Shown piece by piece: positions 11,368 to 21,627 of a stretch of DNA of 64,000 nucleotides. The position numbers and the translations under genes were made by a program. The notes beneath the pieces are model-generated. The model worked only from the letters and a program-made list of their open reading frames with translations, made no database searches and was not told the DNA's origin. Each line of letters begins with the position of its first letter. Positions within the stretch are counted from its first letter, which is position 1. Source of the DNA: Hermatobates lingyangjiaoensis (Eukaryota; Arthropoda; Insecta; Hemiptera; Hermatobatidae); the NCBI GenBank assembly GCA_026182355.1, contig JAPFBL010000363.1:62001-126000 (forward strand), read 5' to 3'.

Positions 11368-11557
11368 AGTTTCTGGTGATCGAACAAAAGTTTCTCTTTG
11401 AATCTCTTATTAGAGTAGATCTTTTATAACTGTTAGTTTCTGGTGATTTCAATCTCTTGTTTGAGCAGATCTTTTATAACTTTTAGTTTCTGGCGATTTC
11501 ATTCTCTTGTTAGAGCAGATCTTTTATAACTTATAACTTCTGGTGATTTCAATCTCC
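11368..11557 (+). repeat. Tandem repeat, 50-bp period, about 3.5 units
   Basis: AGTTTCTGGTGATTTCAATC-type units start at 11368, 11435, 11485 and 11535 (spacing 67, 50 and 50). Each includes GAGCAGATCTTTTATAAC. The first unit carries an extra block. It is followed directly by a perfect palindrome. Confidence 0.85.
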
Positions 11558-11590
11558 AAAAACTAAACAATCATTGATTGTTTAGTTTTT
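11558..11590. repeat. Perfect 33-bp hairpin
   Basis: AAAAACTAAACAATCA, one central T, then its exact complement, giving a 16-bp stem. It sits at the end of the 50-bp tandem repeat array. A trailing T run makes it resemble an intrinsic terminator, but that reading does not apply in an animal nuclear genome. Confidence 0.85.
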
Positions 11591-12699
11591 TTTTCTGTCA
11601 GTGTTTATCTTGTTAACTTGGTATTGTCCGTATAGTTTTTATTGGTGCTCCAGCTGATAGATTCAACGATCTATCTCCTTGATTTGAAAGTTATAATCTT
11701 TTCATAGTACTATTGTGAGTGAGTTTCTAAGCCCCCGTAATTAGATTTTAATTTTAATAATCTAGTTTGCGCAGTAGTATTCATAAAAATGTGATTTAGT
11801 GAGCTTTACTGGTTCAGAAGTAAGATTATTTTCCTGTTAAGTATAGTGGACTGAGAGGAGTGTATTTCAGTAGCATTGCTTTTGTGAAAGTGAAGTTGAA
11901 ACTACTGACCGCAAGCTATATAAGAGCTTCTGAATTGATCATGTTGAAATACAGGTATTAGAAACTCCTATATTTCAAATGTCACGTTGATGCAAATCAA
12001 TGATAAACGATCCGCTACAAGGTACTTATTAATATACTGCAAAAGAACTTCACCACTGAATGAAGTTTGCGATTTTTAATAAAGATTTGAAAAGGCCATC
12101 AGAATGTTAAATGTCTTGATTAACATTGTAGAGTTTCTTTCAATTGAAATTGTCTTCCCAGATAAATTATTTTTCCTACAATGTTTATAGCATTCAGCTA
12201 CCGATCCAATATACTGGAAGAAAAAAAAACCACAAAAAGTGTTTTACATGTAATTTTAGTTTGCAAGGATACTATTATTGGTTTTTTTTGCATATAAGAC
12301 CAATTAAGTTCAAGTGAGTAAAGGAATGACAGGACTTGAAATTAATGGGATCTTTCGGAGCCGATGACCTATCTTGGCGTTCTTCCCACCTCATTCCACT
12401 GCAACCCTACCGCATTCCATTAACACTGCATACAGCTTGCTTTTCAATGAATCATTATGCAAATAGTATTACTTCCCCGCTATCAACCGTTAATAAAATC
12501 TATTACACTCATTCAAAAAACCAAACCATTTTTAGTTTTCATTAAAATTTCCTTTTTTTTTTATCGTACCAATCTTGTTTGAAAATTAAATAAATTTCAA
12601 TCATAAATGACCTTTAAAAGATTTATATAGTCTCGTTAAAGTGGATTTCCATCATTGATGATATTAATCTCCTACTATTTTTGTCAAGGGCTTATTATT
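11591..12699. other. Mostly unique sequence
   Basis: AT-rich, with a moderately GC-rich patch at 12345-12445 (GGAGCCGATGACC, CTACCGCATTCC). A 69-codon frame over that patch lacks any motif. No repeat recognised. Confidence 0.4.
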
Positions 12700-12850
12700 T
12701 TAATTTAAATGGATGTTGCCAAATTAATTAGGAAGAATTATAGCGGTCATAATCTGCAGTTCCCTTCTTTTGCTTGTCATTATGATGTTGACGTAATTAG
12801 TGGACCCTAAATTTGAAGGGCTATCTCCTGTGTGCTTCAACCTTTATACC
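12700..12850. other. Candidate conserved noncoding island
   Basis: High-complexity sequence with homeodomain-like AATTAATTAG and CGTAATTAG words and words such as TTATAGCGGTCATAATCTGC. No microsatellite, repeat or coding frame. Its contrast with the flanks is the only evidence; conservation has not been tested. Confidence 0.3.
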
Positions 12851-13039
12851 ATTCCAAAGCTCACGCATGACTTCATTTTATTAAATATTTCATGAAATAT
12901 TATCTTTAATATTTCATATTAACTGAGAGAAAAATACAATATATGCCAGCCAAAATACACATACTTCAGTGAAATGTTAAATAAATATTTTTTTTGTATT
13001 ATATGAATTCCAAGTAATATTCTCTATATTTAAACTTAC

Positions 13040-13072
13040 AGCTCTCTGTCTCTCTTCCTCTCCGTCTGTCTG

Positions 13073-13112
<40 letters not shown>

Positions 13113-13116
13113 CCCC

Positions 13117-13170
<54 letters not shown>
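13040..13170 (+). repeat. Compound (CT)n-(CA)n microsatellite
   Basis: CT units from about 13077 to 13138, interrupted by a short C run, then CA units to 13169. Minus-strand frames rich in Arg/Glu and Cys/Val are translations of the repeat. Confidence 0.95.
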
Positions 13171-13254
13171 CTGTCCATCTCTTTCCCTCTCATATATATT
13201 TCATCTCTTTCTTGCTATATATATATTTATAAATATTGAGTTATTGTTTGCCAG

Positions 13255-13375
13255 TGTAATAGAATTCATCTTCTTTTCTTTCTCTTGATGACGACGAGGT
13301 CGGCAAATTGAAGTGAGTTGTGTGTTGTTTTTACGTACTCTATTCTTGTAATCGTTATATATATATATATATATA
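13255..13375 (+). repeat. Family C right arm, decayed, followed by (TA)n
   Basis: Contains TTGATGACGACGAGGTCGG, then ATTGAAGTGAGTTG. The core is broken at both ends (CTTGATGA and GGCAAA). The (TA)n follows at about 13356-13375. Confidence 0.65.
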
Positions 13376-13379
13376 AATA

Positions 13380-13505
13380 AAAGATTTCACATACACGTGA
13401 AACAACAATCAATGTCAAACCACATAAGAAATGACACAAGACTGATTTAGATATTTCAACCGTAAGGCGGTCTTCGTCAGGAGACCCATGTTGACAGTTG
13501 ACGAA
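13380..13505. repeat. Family A left arm, truncated
   Basis: Starts GATTTCACATACACGTG and CAAACCACATAAG; the arm reaches GGTCTTCGTCAGG, but the right arm is replaced by unrelated sequence (TTGACAGTTGACG). Confidence 0.65.
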
Positions 13506-13555
13506 TGACGCTTGAGGGAACGATCAGTCTATATCATTTTATATATTGATATGAT

Positions 13556-13735
13556 ATTATATATATATATATATATATATATCACAATAAACAATGATAT
13601 ACTAAAAATCAGTATACTAAGCTGACACATAAGACAAATCAGAACAAAGACTAGACTTTTCCAATTTCAAAACCGTAATGGCGGTCGCCTCAGAATGTGA
13701 ACGTATGATATTGACGAATGTACCGAGACAGTAAC
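13556..13735. repeat. (TA)n and a decayed fold-back arm
   Basis: TA run about 13558-13581, then an arm from TCACAATAAACAATG to CGCCTCAGAATG. On the minus strand it reads CTGAGGC, GACCG.., then GAAA about two bases late, so it is a degraded core. Confidence 0.55.
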
Positions 13736-13769
13736 GAAAATTTTAAATTAGAGTGCAAGTCACCATATT

Positions 13770-14355
13770 GTTTATTACACTTCATGCTTATAATTACACA
13801 GGAAAATACTTAAACAGAATACTTGAACGAAATGGGAAAGGGCATTTGAGGATAGATCAGTATATCAAGGGCTTCGCGCAGATAAAATATTGTTTCGATG
13901 GGAAGAAATTAATATAGATATTCAATCAAAATGTACAGAGTTTACTAGAATGTGAAATTATGATACTCGCTGACGTACATGATTACCGAGTGACAAATTA
14001 TAAACGATGAAAGTATTTAAATGGAGTACTACCAATGGGTGGTTTTCCACTCTTTATTTCATTGTTTATTACACTTCATGCTTATAATTACACAGGAAAA
14101 TACTTAAACAGAATACTTGAACGAAATGGGAAAGGGCATTTGAGGATAGAAGTCTTCAAGGGCTTCGCGCAGTGGGATAAAATATTGTTTCGATGGGCAG
14201 AAATTAATATAATATTCAAAAAAGTGTCAGAGTTTATTATAAGTGAAATTAGACTCGCTGTCGTACATGATTAGAGGTTTGACAAATTATAAACGATGAA
14301 AGTAATTTATATGGAGTACTACCAATGGGTGGTTTCTCCACTCTTTATTTCATTT
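13770..14355 (+). repeat. Tandem duplication of a 294-bp unit
   Basis: Unit 1 starts at 13770 and unit 2 at 14064 (both GTTTATTACACTTCATGC), each ending in CTCTTTATTTCATT. The first 85 bases are identical; later differences are mostly one- to four-base insertions and deletions. Unit 2 holds part of a 79-codon open frame (14035-14274, containing GKYLNRILERNGKGHL) that is frameshifted in unit 1. I do not recognise it. Confidence 0.9.
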
Positions 14356-14439
14356 TATTTTATGTAGTATGTTTCACTATTCTTGTTATTCCTCTAAGGT
14401 TAGTTGTAATGTAATTATACATGGAAAAAACTTATAGGA

Positions 14440-14690
14440 TATGACGCTAGGCGTCATATTCGTGAACCTTTCATAAGGTATCTCGCGATGGTTGTAGTTC
14501 CAAGCCGAATGAAGGTGGACATGGTACGTCCGAATTCCTAGGTGAATTTCCTGGATCACTTTATGAAAAGTAGCCACACCCGTTACCTCCTTACGTATAT
14601 GCTGCCTCCCTTGGGACTGTTCTACACAACAGGTAGACTCAGGCCTTTTAAACCAGTCAAAAGATGACCAACAGCATAAACTCACAGACA
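14440..14690. other. GC-elevated island with a 101-codon minus-strand open frame
   Basis: Less AT-rich than its surroundings. An open frame on the minus strand (14386-14691) includes FHKVIQEIHLGIRTYHVHLH, with no family I recognise. It could be a conserved element, a repeat or a chance frame; there is no codon or splice evidence to make it a gene. Confidence 0.2.
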
Positions 14691-15549
14691 TTCCTCTTAT
14701 CTACCTGTCTATAGCTAAACAATCACCACACTACACATTCTGCAATAGTTAGAACAATAATAAACTATTATCAAGTAAGGACAATATTAATTTGACAATT
14801 TACTCCCTATTTTAAGAATAAAAACACGATTACAGAGGGGTGAAAAGCAATAACGCCTTGGAAGAAGAACTATAAGAGCATAATGTTTGGTGTGATCTAG
14901 AAGCATGTTGATATCCTCATAAGGGCCCAGTCAAGACAAACGAGCGTGCAATATGTGACCAGCTCAGCGGCCCTTCTTAAGCATTCACCTCGAGGGGTGT
15001 TCGACTACTCCAGTCCAAGTAGCCGTACACTCTCAGATTGATAACACAAAGTCCTTTTATAATAATTCTTTTAAATCGACTGTCTTTTTGCATAAAAATA
15101 AGCATATATTATCTTTCTAGCATATTTCCTACAGTTCTAAAAACTATTAAGTTTCCATTATTTTATTTTTATTTTGTATGTTATTTATGTAATACCTTAA
15201 GTGATCAGTACAATTTCAGTTAACATAGTAAAAAACAGGTGATTTCTTTAAACAAAGTAAATACATTTTGCCTTATATAAAATAATATTATATTCACACG
15301 TAATTTATTGCAAACGTAAGAATAGTTTTTTAATATCCAAAAAAGATAAGTAAATGAATCCGAAATGGTTTCTTGGTTTCTTTCAAGTAAAGTTTATGTT
15401 AAATTAGTTATAGTAATTAAATGTGTTTTCATTGAATTTAAAGGTTAATAAAATAGTTTGATAGTTTACTAGGTAATTCTAGTTGGCATAATCGACTCTC
15501 ACTATTCGATTAAAGTGCAATGTGTTGTGATAGTAAATTGTAAAGGTAT
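14691..15549. other. Unique stretch
   Basis: A GC-richer patch at 14920-15030 (CCTCGAGGGGTGTTCGAC) sits in otherwise AT-rich sequence. No feature assigned. Confidence 0.35.
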
Positions 15550-15571
15550 TGACCAACTTAATATGGATATT

Positions 15572-15680
15572 ACAGCAAACACAGCGTAAAGAAGCATGCA
15601 AATTGGAGGTAACCAGTAAAGGGATAGTCGTTGCAGAAACTGCGGCACAATTTAATACTGTTCACCCTACAGAAGATTGA
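15572..15680 (+). pseudogene. Possible pogo/CENP-B-like transposase helix-turn-helix remnant
   Basis: The plus-strand frame reads RKEACKLEVTSKGIVVAETA followed by AQFNTVHPTED and a stop. The pattern K-LEV-x-x-G-x-x-VAETAAQFN resembles the first helices of homeodomain-like DNA-binding domains in pogo-type transposases. No downstream DDE domain is visible, so if real this is a short fossil. The similarity is judged by eye. Confidence 0.25.
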
Positions 15681-15689
15681 CTGTCTACT

Positions 15690-16060
15690 TTTACTAATAC
15701 ACGGGGTCGCTAGAAAAGCGGAAAATTTGTCAAACAGTCAAAATGTATTTTTTGAAAGAAAAACTTTTTACAAAGGCGGAAAATTTGAAGATCAGATGAG
15801 ATTGTGAATATACGCTTTCTATTTTTATTTGTTTTAAGGTTTATTTAATAGCCAAATCGTGGAAGAAAGCAAGAAACAGTTTTCATACTTTCACAGGCAA
15901 GTGATTTTCAAAAATGAAAATCCGACTTGGGGACTGATAAAATCTCCCAACGATCTGATTTTGTTTTGTCCTACAAAACATTACTATAAATAGATCTCAT
16001 CTATTTTTCTCCGGATAACTTACAGAAAACCTTTATATAAATACCAAACGTTTACAGGAA
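15690..16060. other. AT-rich stretch without recognised features
   Basis: Nothing recognised. Confidence 0.4.
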
Positions 16061-16064
16061 TAGC

Positions 16065-16322
16065 ATACCTAGAAACAGCCCACATCTCACTCCAGTATTT
16101 TGACCTTGTCGTCACCAGGAGAAGGAGAATAAGATGAGTTCTGCTCATTTGGCAAAGAGGAACTAACCAAGCATCATATACAGCTTAGTAATGATCTTCT
16201 TCTCCTTCTCCTGATGATAACGAGGTCGAAATATTGAAGTGAATTTTTTATTACTTCTATGTTTTCTTTTGTTGTAATATTTGATTTGTTGTCCTAACAG
16301 ACTGTTCCAGATTTTAAATTGT
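16065..16322. repeat. Family C fold-back with long right arm
   Basis: Left arm about 16075-16130 (complement of the core, with GTCGTCACCAGGAG), spacer, then right arm from 16190 with CTGATGA (16211) and GAAA (16228). The right end 16228-16322 is repeated in inverse orientation at 16590-16684. Confidence 0.8.
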
Positions 16323-16344
16323 ATATATATATATATATATATAT

Positions 16345-16580
16345 ATAAACTTTAAATTACACAAAGCACGACACAGGAAGAGGAGAAAAAACACACTTAC
16401 TAAATTCAATATTTCGAAAGGTTGTTCGTCATCAGGAGAAGACTAGAATAGAGGACAAGGTGAGAGAGCACTCTCCTCCAGTCTTCTTTTGATGACGAAA
16501 AACAGTTCGAATTATTGAATTTAGTAAGTGTGTTTTTTCTCCTCTTTCTGTGTCGTGCTTTGTGTAATTTAAAGTTTATA
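16345..16580. repeat. Family D palindrome
   Basis: Arms 16345-16444 and 16480-16580 begin and end with TATAAACTTTAAATTACAC and its complement. The spacer is GA-rich. The left arm carries a core on the minus strand; the right arm has TTGATGA and GAAT in the corresponding places. Confidence 0.9.
16412..16435 (-). ncRNA. Hammerhead-like core, family D
   Basis: Minus strand: CTGATGA, unpaired C, GAAC..TTTC hairpin (three pairs), GAAA, then ATAT-like ATATT. Pairing around stem I is weak (two base pairs), so activity is doubtful. Confidence 0.3.
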
Positions 16581-16729
16581 TATATATATACAATTTAAAA
16601 TCAGGAACAGTCTGTTAGGACAACAAATCAAATATTACAACAAAAGAAAACATAGAAGTAATAAAAAATTCACTTCAATATTTCTTTTTTCTGTGTCGTG
16701 CTTTGTGTAATTTCAAGTTTTAATAGTCC

Positions 16730-17655
16730 CTGTGGACCGTTTCTTCAATTTAGTAGAATATATGTATAATTTAATATGTACATTATCTGGGCTTACCAGA
16801 GTAACTAAATGGCTTTTATTCATCTGTGAAAGAAACATTTATTTCTTTCTCCAATGATCGTCATTAATGTCTTATTATGTAAATCTGATTTAGATTGTTA
16901 TTCTGCGTGTTCACTCTAAAACTGATCTTTTGTCTATATCAGGATGGAGTTTTTTTTTACAAAAATAAAGAAATGATTAAAAATGATAAATATTTTAAAT
17001 ATGTTTATAATGGCTTTTATAATCCAAAAAAAGTAAGGTACAAGGAACAAAGTTTGAGAAAATAAAGCCCTATAAAATTTGACTTGTAGAAATGTGGAAT
17101 TAGAAAGTTTAGATGGCCTAAGTACTTTTTAACGATGGAAGTCTTGCCTCTGGTTATTGTCAACTTCATCTTTGGAAGAGCATGAGGAAATTATTTTTAA
17201 CTACTCTAAACTCGTAAAAATGTTCATGTCGGAAATTGGAAGAAACTTTTCGAGTTGTAATAGAATTTAAGATTAAAAAGCTTTTGAAATGGGTGTTTCG
17301 AATAGAATTATATTATTTGTTTTCTAATAAAGTAAGAGTTACGATGATATAAAATTAATTATAATATAATACGGATCCTTTGTAATTTTAAATAATACTT
17401 GGATTATTAGTTTATTATTATTAGCGTTGAAATCAACAGTAAGTAAACCGAATTGAATTTAAGTCTATTCTAACCTCACGATTATAGAGGGAATAAAGTG
17501 ATTTGATCGTTAAGGCTGCCAAAAGAGGAGGTGTAATAGTCCTATAGCTTCATGAGACCCCAATAATAACAATAACGTGTGATATTTGGTAAATCTGCAA
17601 TCCTCACTGGGAGGAAGGAACCTCCGCAAAATATAAAAATAATATTTGCAGAAAT
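16730..17655. other. Unique AT-rich stretch
   Basis: No repeat arm, microsatellite or coding frame recognised. Confidence 0.4.
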
Positions 17656-17659
17656 TGTT

Positions 17660-17675
17660 GGGGGGGGGGGGGGGG
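17660..17675 (+). repeat. Poly-G run
   Basis: Sixteen consecutive G, about 60 bp upstream of a SINE. Runs this long are prone to length errors in sequencing. Confidence 0.9.
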
Positions 17676-17733
17676 TCTGCTGGGAAGCTAGCTGCACCAT
17701 TTACATTGATTCCTTGAATATTGTACCTCCCAT

Positions 17734-18057
17734 GGGGACCAGGGTAGCCCAATAGCTTACGCACTCGCCTCTGGGCTGGTAGATCCGGAGTTAGATACCA
17801 CTCTGATCTTCGATTTATTCACATGAGAGATGAAAACAATCTGAAGTGTATCCCTTGGAGAGGGTATTAATTCGTTAGTCCCATATCTGTACAACGACAG
17901 CAATTGGTCAATGAGCGATACTCAACGTAAATGCACATGGTTCAACTAATTTTTATCACCTCTAATATAAAATGTTATTGTGTGTTAACCTAAAGGGTCA
18001 AATATCACCCTTATGTCAGTTCTGTCGTGGCACTGCTACTAGAACCTAACCTTTCCT
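17734..18057 (+). mobile_element. tRNA-derived SINE, diverged full length
   Basis: The head GGGGACCAGGGTAGCCCAAT with CTCGCCTCTGGGCTGGTAG, the body TCGATTTATTCACATGAGAG and the tail CTGCTACTAGAACCTAACC are all present. The B box has drifted (GAGTTAGATACC), as has the central GACGTTAA motif. An old copy. Confidence 0.85.
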
Positions 18058-18083
18058 ATAGTGTAGGATAGATATAACTAAGT

Positions 18084-18322
18084 GCCTCCCTAATGATTCT
18101 AGGGGCTCAAAAATTTGGCTTAAATCAACAGTATTTAGAGTAAGGATTCTTGATAAGAACCTGACATGTTACATGATCGATCAAAACAGAATAATTCACA
18201 TTCTCCTCAACGGACGACGTTCTCAGACTTTTTCAGCTACTGTGCGAAAAAAATTGAGGTCTAGAGTGTTAATCGAACCCAGTCCAGACGTGAGTACACA
18301 AACTACTGGACTACGCTGGTCT
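18084..18322 (-). mobile_element. tRNA-derived SINE, diverged, 3'-truncated
   Basis: Minus-strand copy lying tail-to-tail with the preceding SINE. CAGTATTTAGAGTAAGGATT and AACCTGACATG mark the body, ATCGAACCCAG the B box complement, and CTACGCTGG the head near 18322. The AACCT tail is missing. Confidence 0.7.
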
Positions 18323-18770
18323 TCTTATTTACATACTTCCTCGGGGAATAAGAAGGAGTGAAAGAGCAAAATATATAAACTATTGTGACCTAGTCGTCCT
18401 AACTCATTTTTTTAGAGTTTGAGACTAAAGAAGACAGGAGATAACCACAGACCCCAATGAGACATCACCAATAATAATGATAATGCTATTGACATATCGA
18501 TCTAGGAAATTTCATTATTATTTATGAACCTAGTGCATAAAATTTTAAAAGATTTTCAAAAAATTTTCACTAATAGATATCATTATGTAATTACCTCAAT
18601 GAGTGGTTTTTAAATTATATATCACAAGTATGATATAACCGTTAATAATTCTCTGTTATTAACATAATTTAACATAATAATTTTCTCTTTCTGTTATAAT
18701 TGCAAAATATATCAATTTTACAATTATAAAGAAGGATATTACACAAAAGGCTTATCGATCAGATCTTGGT
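18323..18770. other. AT-rich stretch without recognised features
   Basis: Nothing recognised. Confidence 0.4.
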
Positions 18771-18774
18771 AACT

Positions 18775-18935
18775 TGCAAACAGCGTCTCATCGCTGACCA
18801 AGCGATAATTATCTTAAACTAACAAACTTCGTTGCCAACTGAAAACCGTTTTATTCCATTAACTTTATCATTCCTCGAGTTAATTTTGCGAAAAATCTAA
18901 TTCAGTGGCAATTTTACCAAGTTACAACTTTTTGG
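18775..18935. other. Candidate conserved noncoding island
   Basis: High-complexity block with CATCGCTGACCAAGCGATAA and TTCCTCGAGTTAATTTTGCG, no repeats and no open frame. Flanked by low-complexity AT sequence. Confidence 0.3.
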
Positions 18936-19135
18936 AAATGATAATAAATATCGCTTAAAATTTATTGGATATTGGTTCTTTCTGGATTGGGTATGTTTCT
19001 GGTGTTATCTGTAGAGATATTCACTAGAAGAGCATTTGTTTTTCAATTTGATTGTGTTTAACGATTCCATAGTGAAATCTTATATATATATATATCCGCT
19101 TGGACTGTCTGTTTTCAATTCAGAGTATATATATA

Positions 19136-19560
19136 TTGTTAAAAGTAGCAGCAGCTTCTGCTCTCACGATTTTTGAGCTGGTGGCCTCGATCTTGTGGGC
19201 GATTCTTCTATCTTATGGTTGGAGCTTCCACATCAATTGTCCAAGGGACACTAATTCATATGAGCTCTTTCGACCATAATTACGTTGGTCATGGTCGGGT
19301 AAAATCTTTTTCTGGAAGGATGCTTATATATACTTCTTTAGTGGATGTGATTTTTAATTGGTCCAATAAACTTGCCTTATTGGTCAATCAGAGTACAGGT
19401 TTCAGTTTTCGTTCATATTCCATTTCATTTTAGGCTCTATGTTCTTGTTTGTTGGAATAACAAACATTTCTTTCATCTGAAGATTAATCGTGAGAGCAGT
19501 AGCTGCTGCTACTTTTAACAATATTTACATACAAGAAGATTTGCTGCCGATTTACACCAA
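19136..19560. repeat. Family B fold-back element
   Basis: 34-bp arms 19136-19169 and 19488-19521 with one mismatch enclose about 320 bp of non-palindromic sequence (starting TTTTTGAGCTGGTGGCC). The right flank CAAGAAGATTTGCTGCC ends in (TA)n at 19560. Related copies lie at 52299-52510 and, by the right-end motif, 48514, 55347 and 59482. The 86-codon frame inside lacks recognisable motifs. Confidence 0.85.
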
Positions 19561-20060
19561 TATATATATATATATATATATACTTTTTCTTTGGAAATAC
19601 GAGTCTTAATTTTTTGATAACTCGTAAGTAATATTCCATATTTCTTTATTAATTTCCTATTTTTTTTTCAGGTACGTATTGTATTATGAAAACATCTCAT
19701 TGTAAGTACATTATAAAATTATTAACAGAATTTTAAATTAGTCAGTTGCTCAATTATTTGTTTATTGTGCATTAACGCTACATATAATAATCTAGATTTT
19801 TGTTAATAAAATGTCTGTATTTAGAATTATTACCAAACAAGTTCTTATACATATAGCTCCTTATGAGTAAAGATACATAAAATACGAAAGAATAACAGTT
19901 ACGGTCTCAAACTTTTGGATTTAACGTTAATAAAAACAGTAAATAGATAAGTACCTATCTCATGGATGCAGTCAGTTGAAAACACACCCATAGTTTAAAT
20001 TATATATATAAATAATTATATTAATAACATAATTATATATATATTGTATATAATGTTATA
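19560..20060. other. (TA)n then AT-rich unique sequence
   Basis: (TA)n at 19560-19581 and scattered TA runs at 20000-20060; no other feature. Confidence 0.5.
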
Positions 20061-20064
20061 TATA

Positions 20065-20146
20065 TAGTTCAATATAGACAAAGAAACATAGAGAAATCAA
20101 AAGAACACACTTACAGTCTCTATGTTTCTTTGTCTATATTGAACTA
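20065..20146. repeat. Family E mini-palindrome
   Basis: Perfect 29-bp arms 20065-20093 and 20118-20146 (TAGTTCAATATAGACAAAG and so on). The core-bearing middle present in other family E copies is deleted, leaving a minimal hairpin. The terminal segment to about 20190 (CCAACGAAAAAGTGTATA) matches family E ends. Confidence 0.85.
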
Positions 20147-20199
20147 TATTTGTCCGTTTTCGATCGTATTTCCAACGAAAAAGTGTATATAAATATATA

Positions 20200-20345
20200 T
20201 ATATATAGTTCAATGTACATAAAGAAACACAAAGAAATTAAAAGCACACACTTACAGTCTCTAATTTTCGGTTGAACCGTCTACAGGAGAGATAAGAGAG
20301 GGAAACCAAGCACACTGGTACAGAGGTGGTTGGAGACGAACAATG
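20200..20345 (-). repeat. Family E left arm
   Basis: TAGTTCAATGTACATAAAG through CTAATTTTCGGTTGAACCG to GGTTGGAGACG. The minus-strand core has TGTAGA instead of the CTGAAGA match, so it is mutated. Confidence 0.75.
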
Positions 20346-20389
20346 TTTCAACATACGCGCCCAATCACAGAGAATAAGGTAGACAAGAA

Positions 20390-20409
20390 TCAATTTAAGC
20401 TTAAATTGA
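20390..20409. repeat. 20-bp perfect palindrome
   Basis: TCAATTTAAGCTTAAATTGA is its own reverse complement. It sits between a family E arm and an A-rich stretch (20410-20600). Confidence 0.8.
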
Positions 20410-20635
20410 AATAGGAATATGAAAATAATAATAAAAATAAATAAAATAAAAACTGAATGATGAACAGAAGAAATGATACATAAATAACAATTATGGACAA
20501 AGCTTTAATAATAGATAGAGAAGATAACTTAAAAGAAATTAAATAAATGAAAAGTATATAAGATAAGAAAGTGTATAAAAAAATAAAAATTAGATGCAGA
20601 GGCAAGAAACTAATTCAATGAAGCATTATGACTTA

Positions 20636-20805
20636 AGATTAAGGCTTGGTCAAATTTTCGGGTAATCCATCTCCACTTGGAAAGAGAGGAGTGACCAAGC
20701 ACGCTGTGGACGCAACGGCAAGCAACCCACGGTTACTAGGTCTTGGTCTTTTCTACTGGAGATGGATTGCCCAAAAATTTGAGTTTGTAAGTGTGTCTCT
20801 TTTGT
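20636..20805. repeat. Family F fold-back, decayed
   Basis: Left arm CAAATTTTCGGGTAATCC and right arm GGATTGCCCAAAAATTTGAG match the palindrome at 27847-28119, as does the centre GCAACGGCAAGCAAC. CTGAAGA is changed to CTGGAGA on the plus strand. Confidence 0.75.
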
Positions 20806-21079
20806 ATATATAACGTATATTTATAGTGTACTATAAGTGTAATGTATAAACATATTTTTTTTATTTTTGTTGTATTTATTTTATATTAATTTCTGTAATT
20901 ATTTTTTTTTGTATCCATCTCCTCCCTGCTTATTTTAGCATCAATAGCCCTACTGCAGTAATACTTTTCATCATGTATTCTTTTACTTAAATTTTAGTTT
21001 GTATGGTTAAAGGAGAATTCACTCAACTCTAAAATTATGTATGTGGACAAACAGATTACAATCTGATACTAGTACATCT

Positions 21080-21280
21080 TCAACAAGTGCCTGATATCGT
21101 ATAGGGTAGGAATTGCCGACGAGAGGGCCGTGGAGAGGACGGTTTAGCGTCTTCGAACGTTCTCTCCATGGGACGAATGTTGTAACCTCTTGCGTGAATG
21201 AATCGAGTACCAGAGTGGGTACTTAACATGACCTACTAGTCAAGAAGTGATTACGTTACCACTGAGCTAAACTTGCCACC
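21080..21280 (-). mobile_element. tRNA-derived SINE, partial
   Basis: AAGTGCCTGATATCGTATAG (body) to CCACTGAGCTAAACTTGCC (tRNA head). The last 120 bases of the 3' part are missing. The central body carries an extra inverted segment around 21115-21180. Confidence 0.75.
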
Positions 21281-21333
21281 AAAACCTTATTAACGTATGG
21301 GTACTACGTTAACCATTCGTTAACGTATGGTAT

Positions 21334-21376
21334 ATATACGTTATTAGTATATATTCAATATACCAATAACGTATAT
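21334..21376. repeat. AT-rich hairpin
   Basis: 19-bp arms 21334-21352 and 21358-21376 with one mismatch; the loop is ATTCA-like. It is embedded in several copies of AACGTATGG/AACGTATAT. Confidence 0.7.
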
Positions 21377-21420
21377 GTTGGAACACGCTGAACTCTTCTT
21401 ATTGGTATATATTTAATTAC

Positions 21421-21627
21421 AATAACCTGTACCGTTAATTATTTTTTATTTTATTAATGCTAATTCCCATGACCTCCCTTTCAATGATTGTTTCAGGGTA
21501 CAAATCCTCAAACAAATCCCCGAGTCTAATTCCCATGTCACCCTTAGAGCTTCCGAAGAGGCATTCATATGCCTCCTTGGGGCTCGTTCTCCTCCTGGTC
21601 TCAACCTGTACCGTTAATTATTTTTTA

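Larger units (their letters stand above)
16228..16684. repeat. Nested palindrome: family D inside family C arms
   Basis: Outer arms 16228-16322 and 16590-16684 are 95 bp each and differ at one position. Inside sits a complete family D palindrome flanked by (TA)n. An extra family D end (ATTTCAAGTTT, with TGTGTCGTGCTTTGTG) follows at 16685-16722. Confidence 0.9.

Noticed and set aside
11558..11600. Intrinsic transcription terminator
   Set aside because: Hairpin plus T run matches the bacterial pattern, but the window is clearly animal nuclear DNA.
14035..14274. 79-codon frame in the duplicated unit as a small protein
   Set aside because: The same frame is broken by several indels in the adjacent copy and no family is recognised. 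It stays possible only if the first copy proves to be an assembly error.
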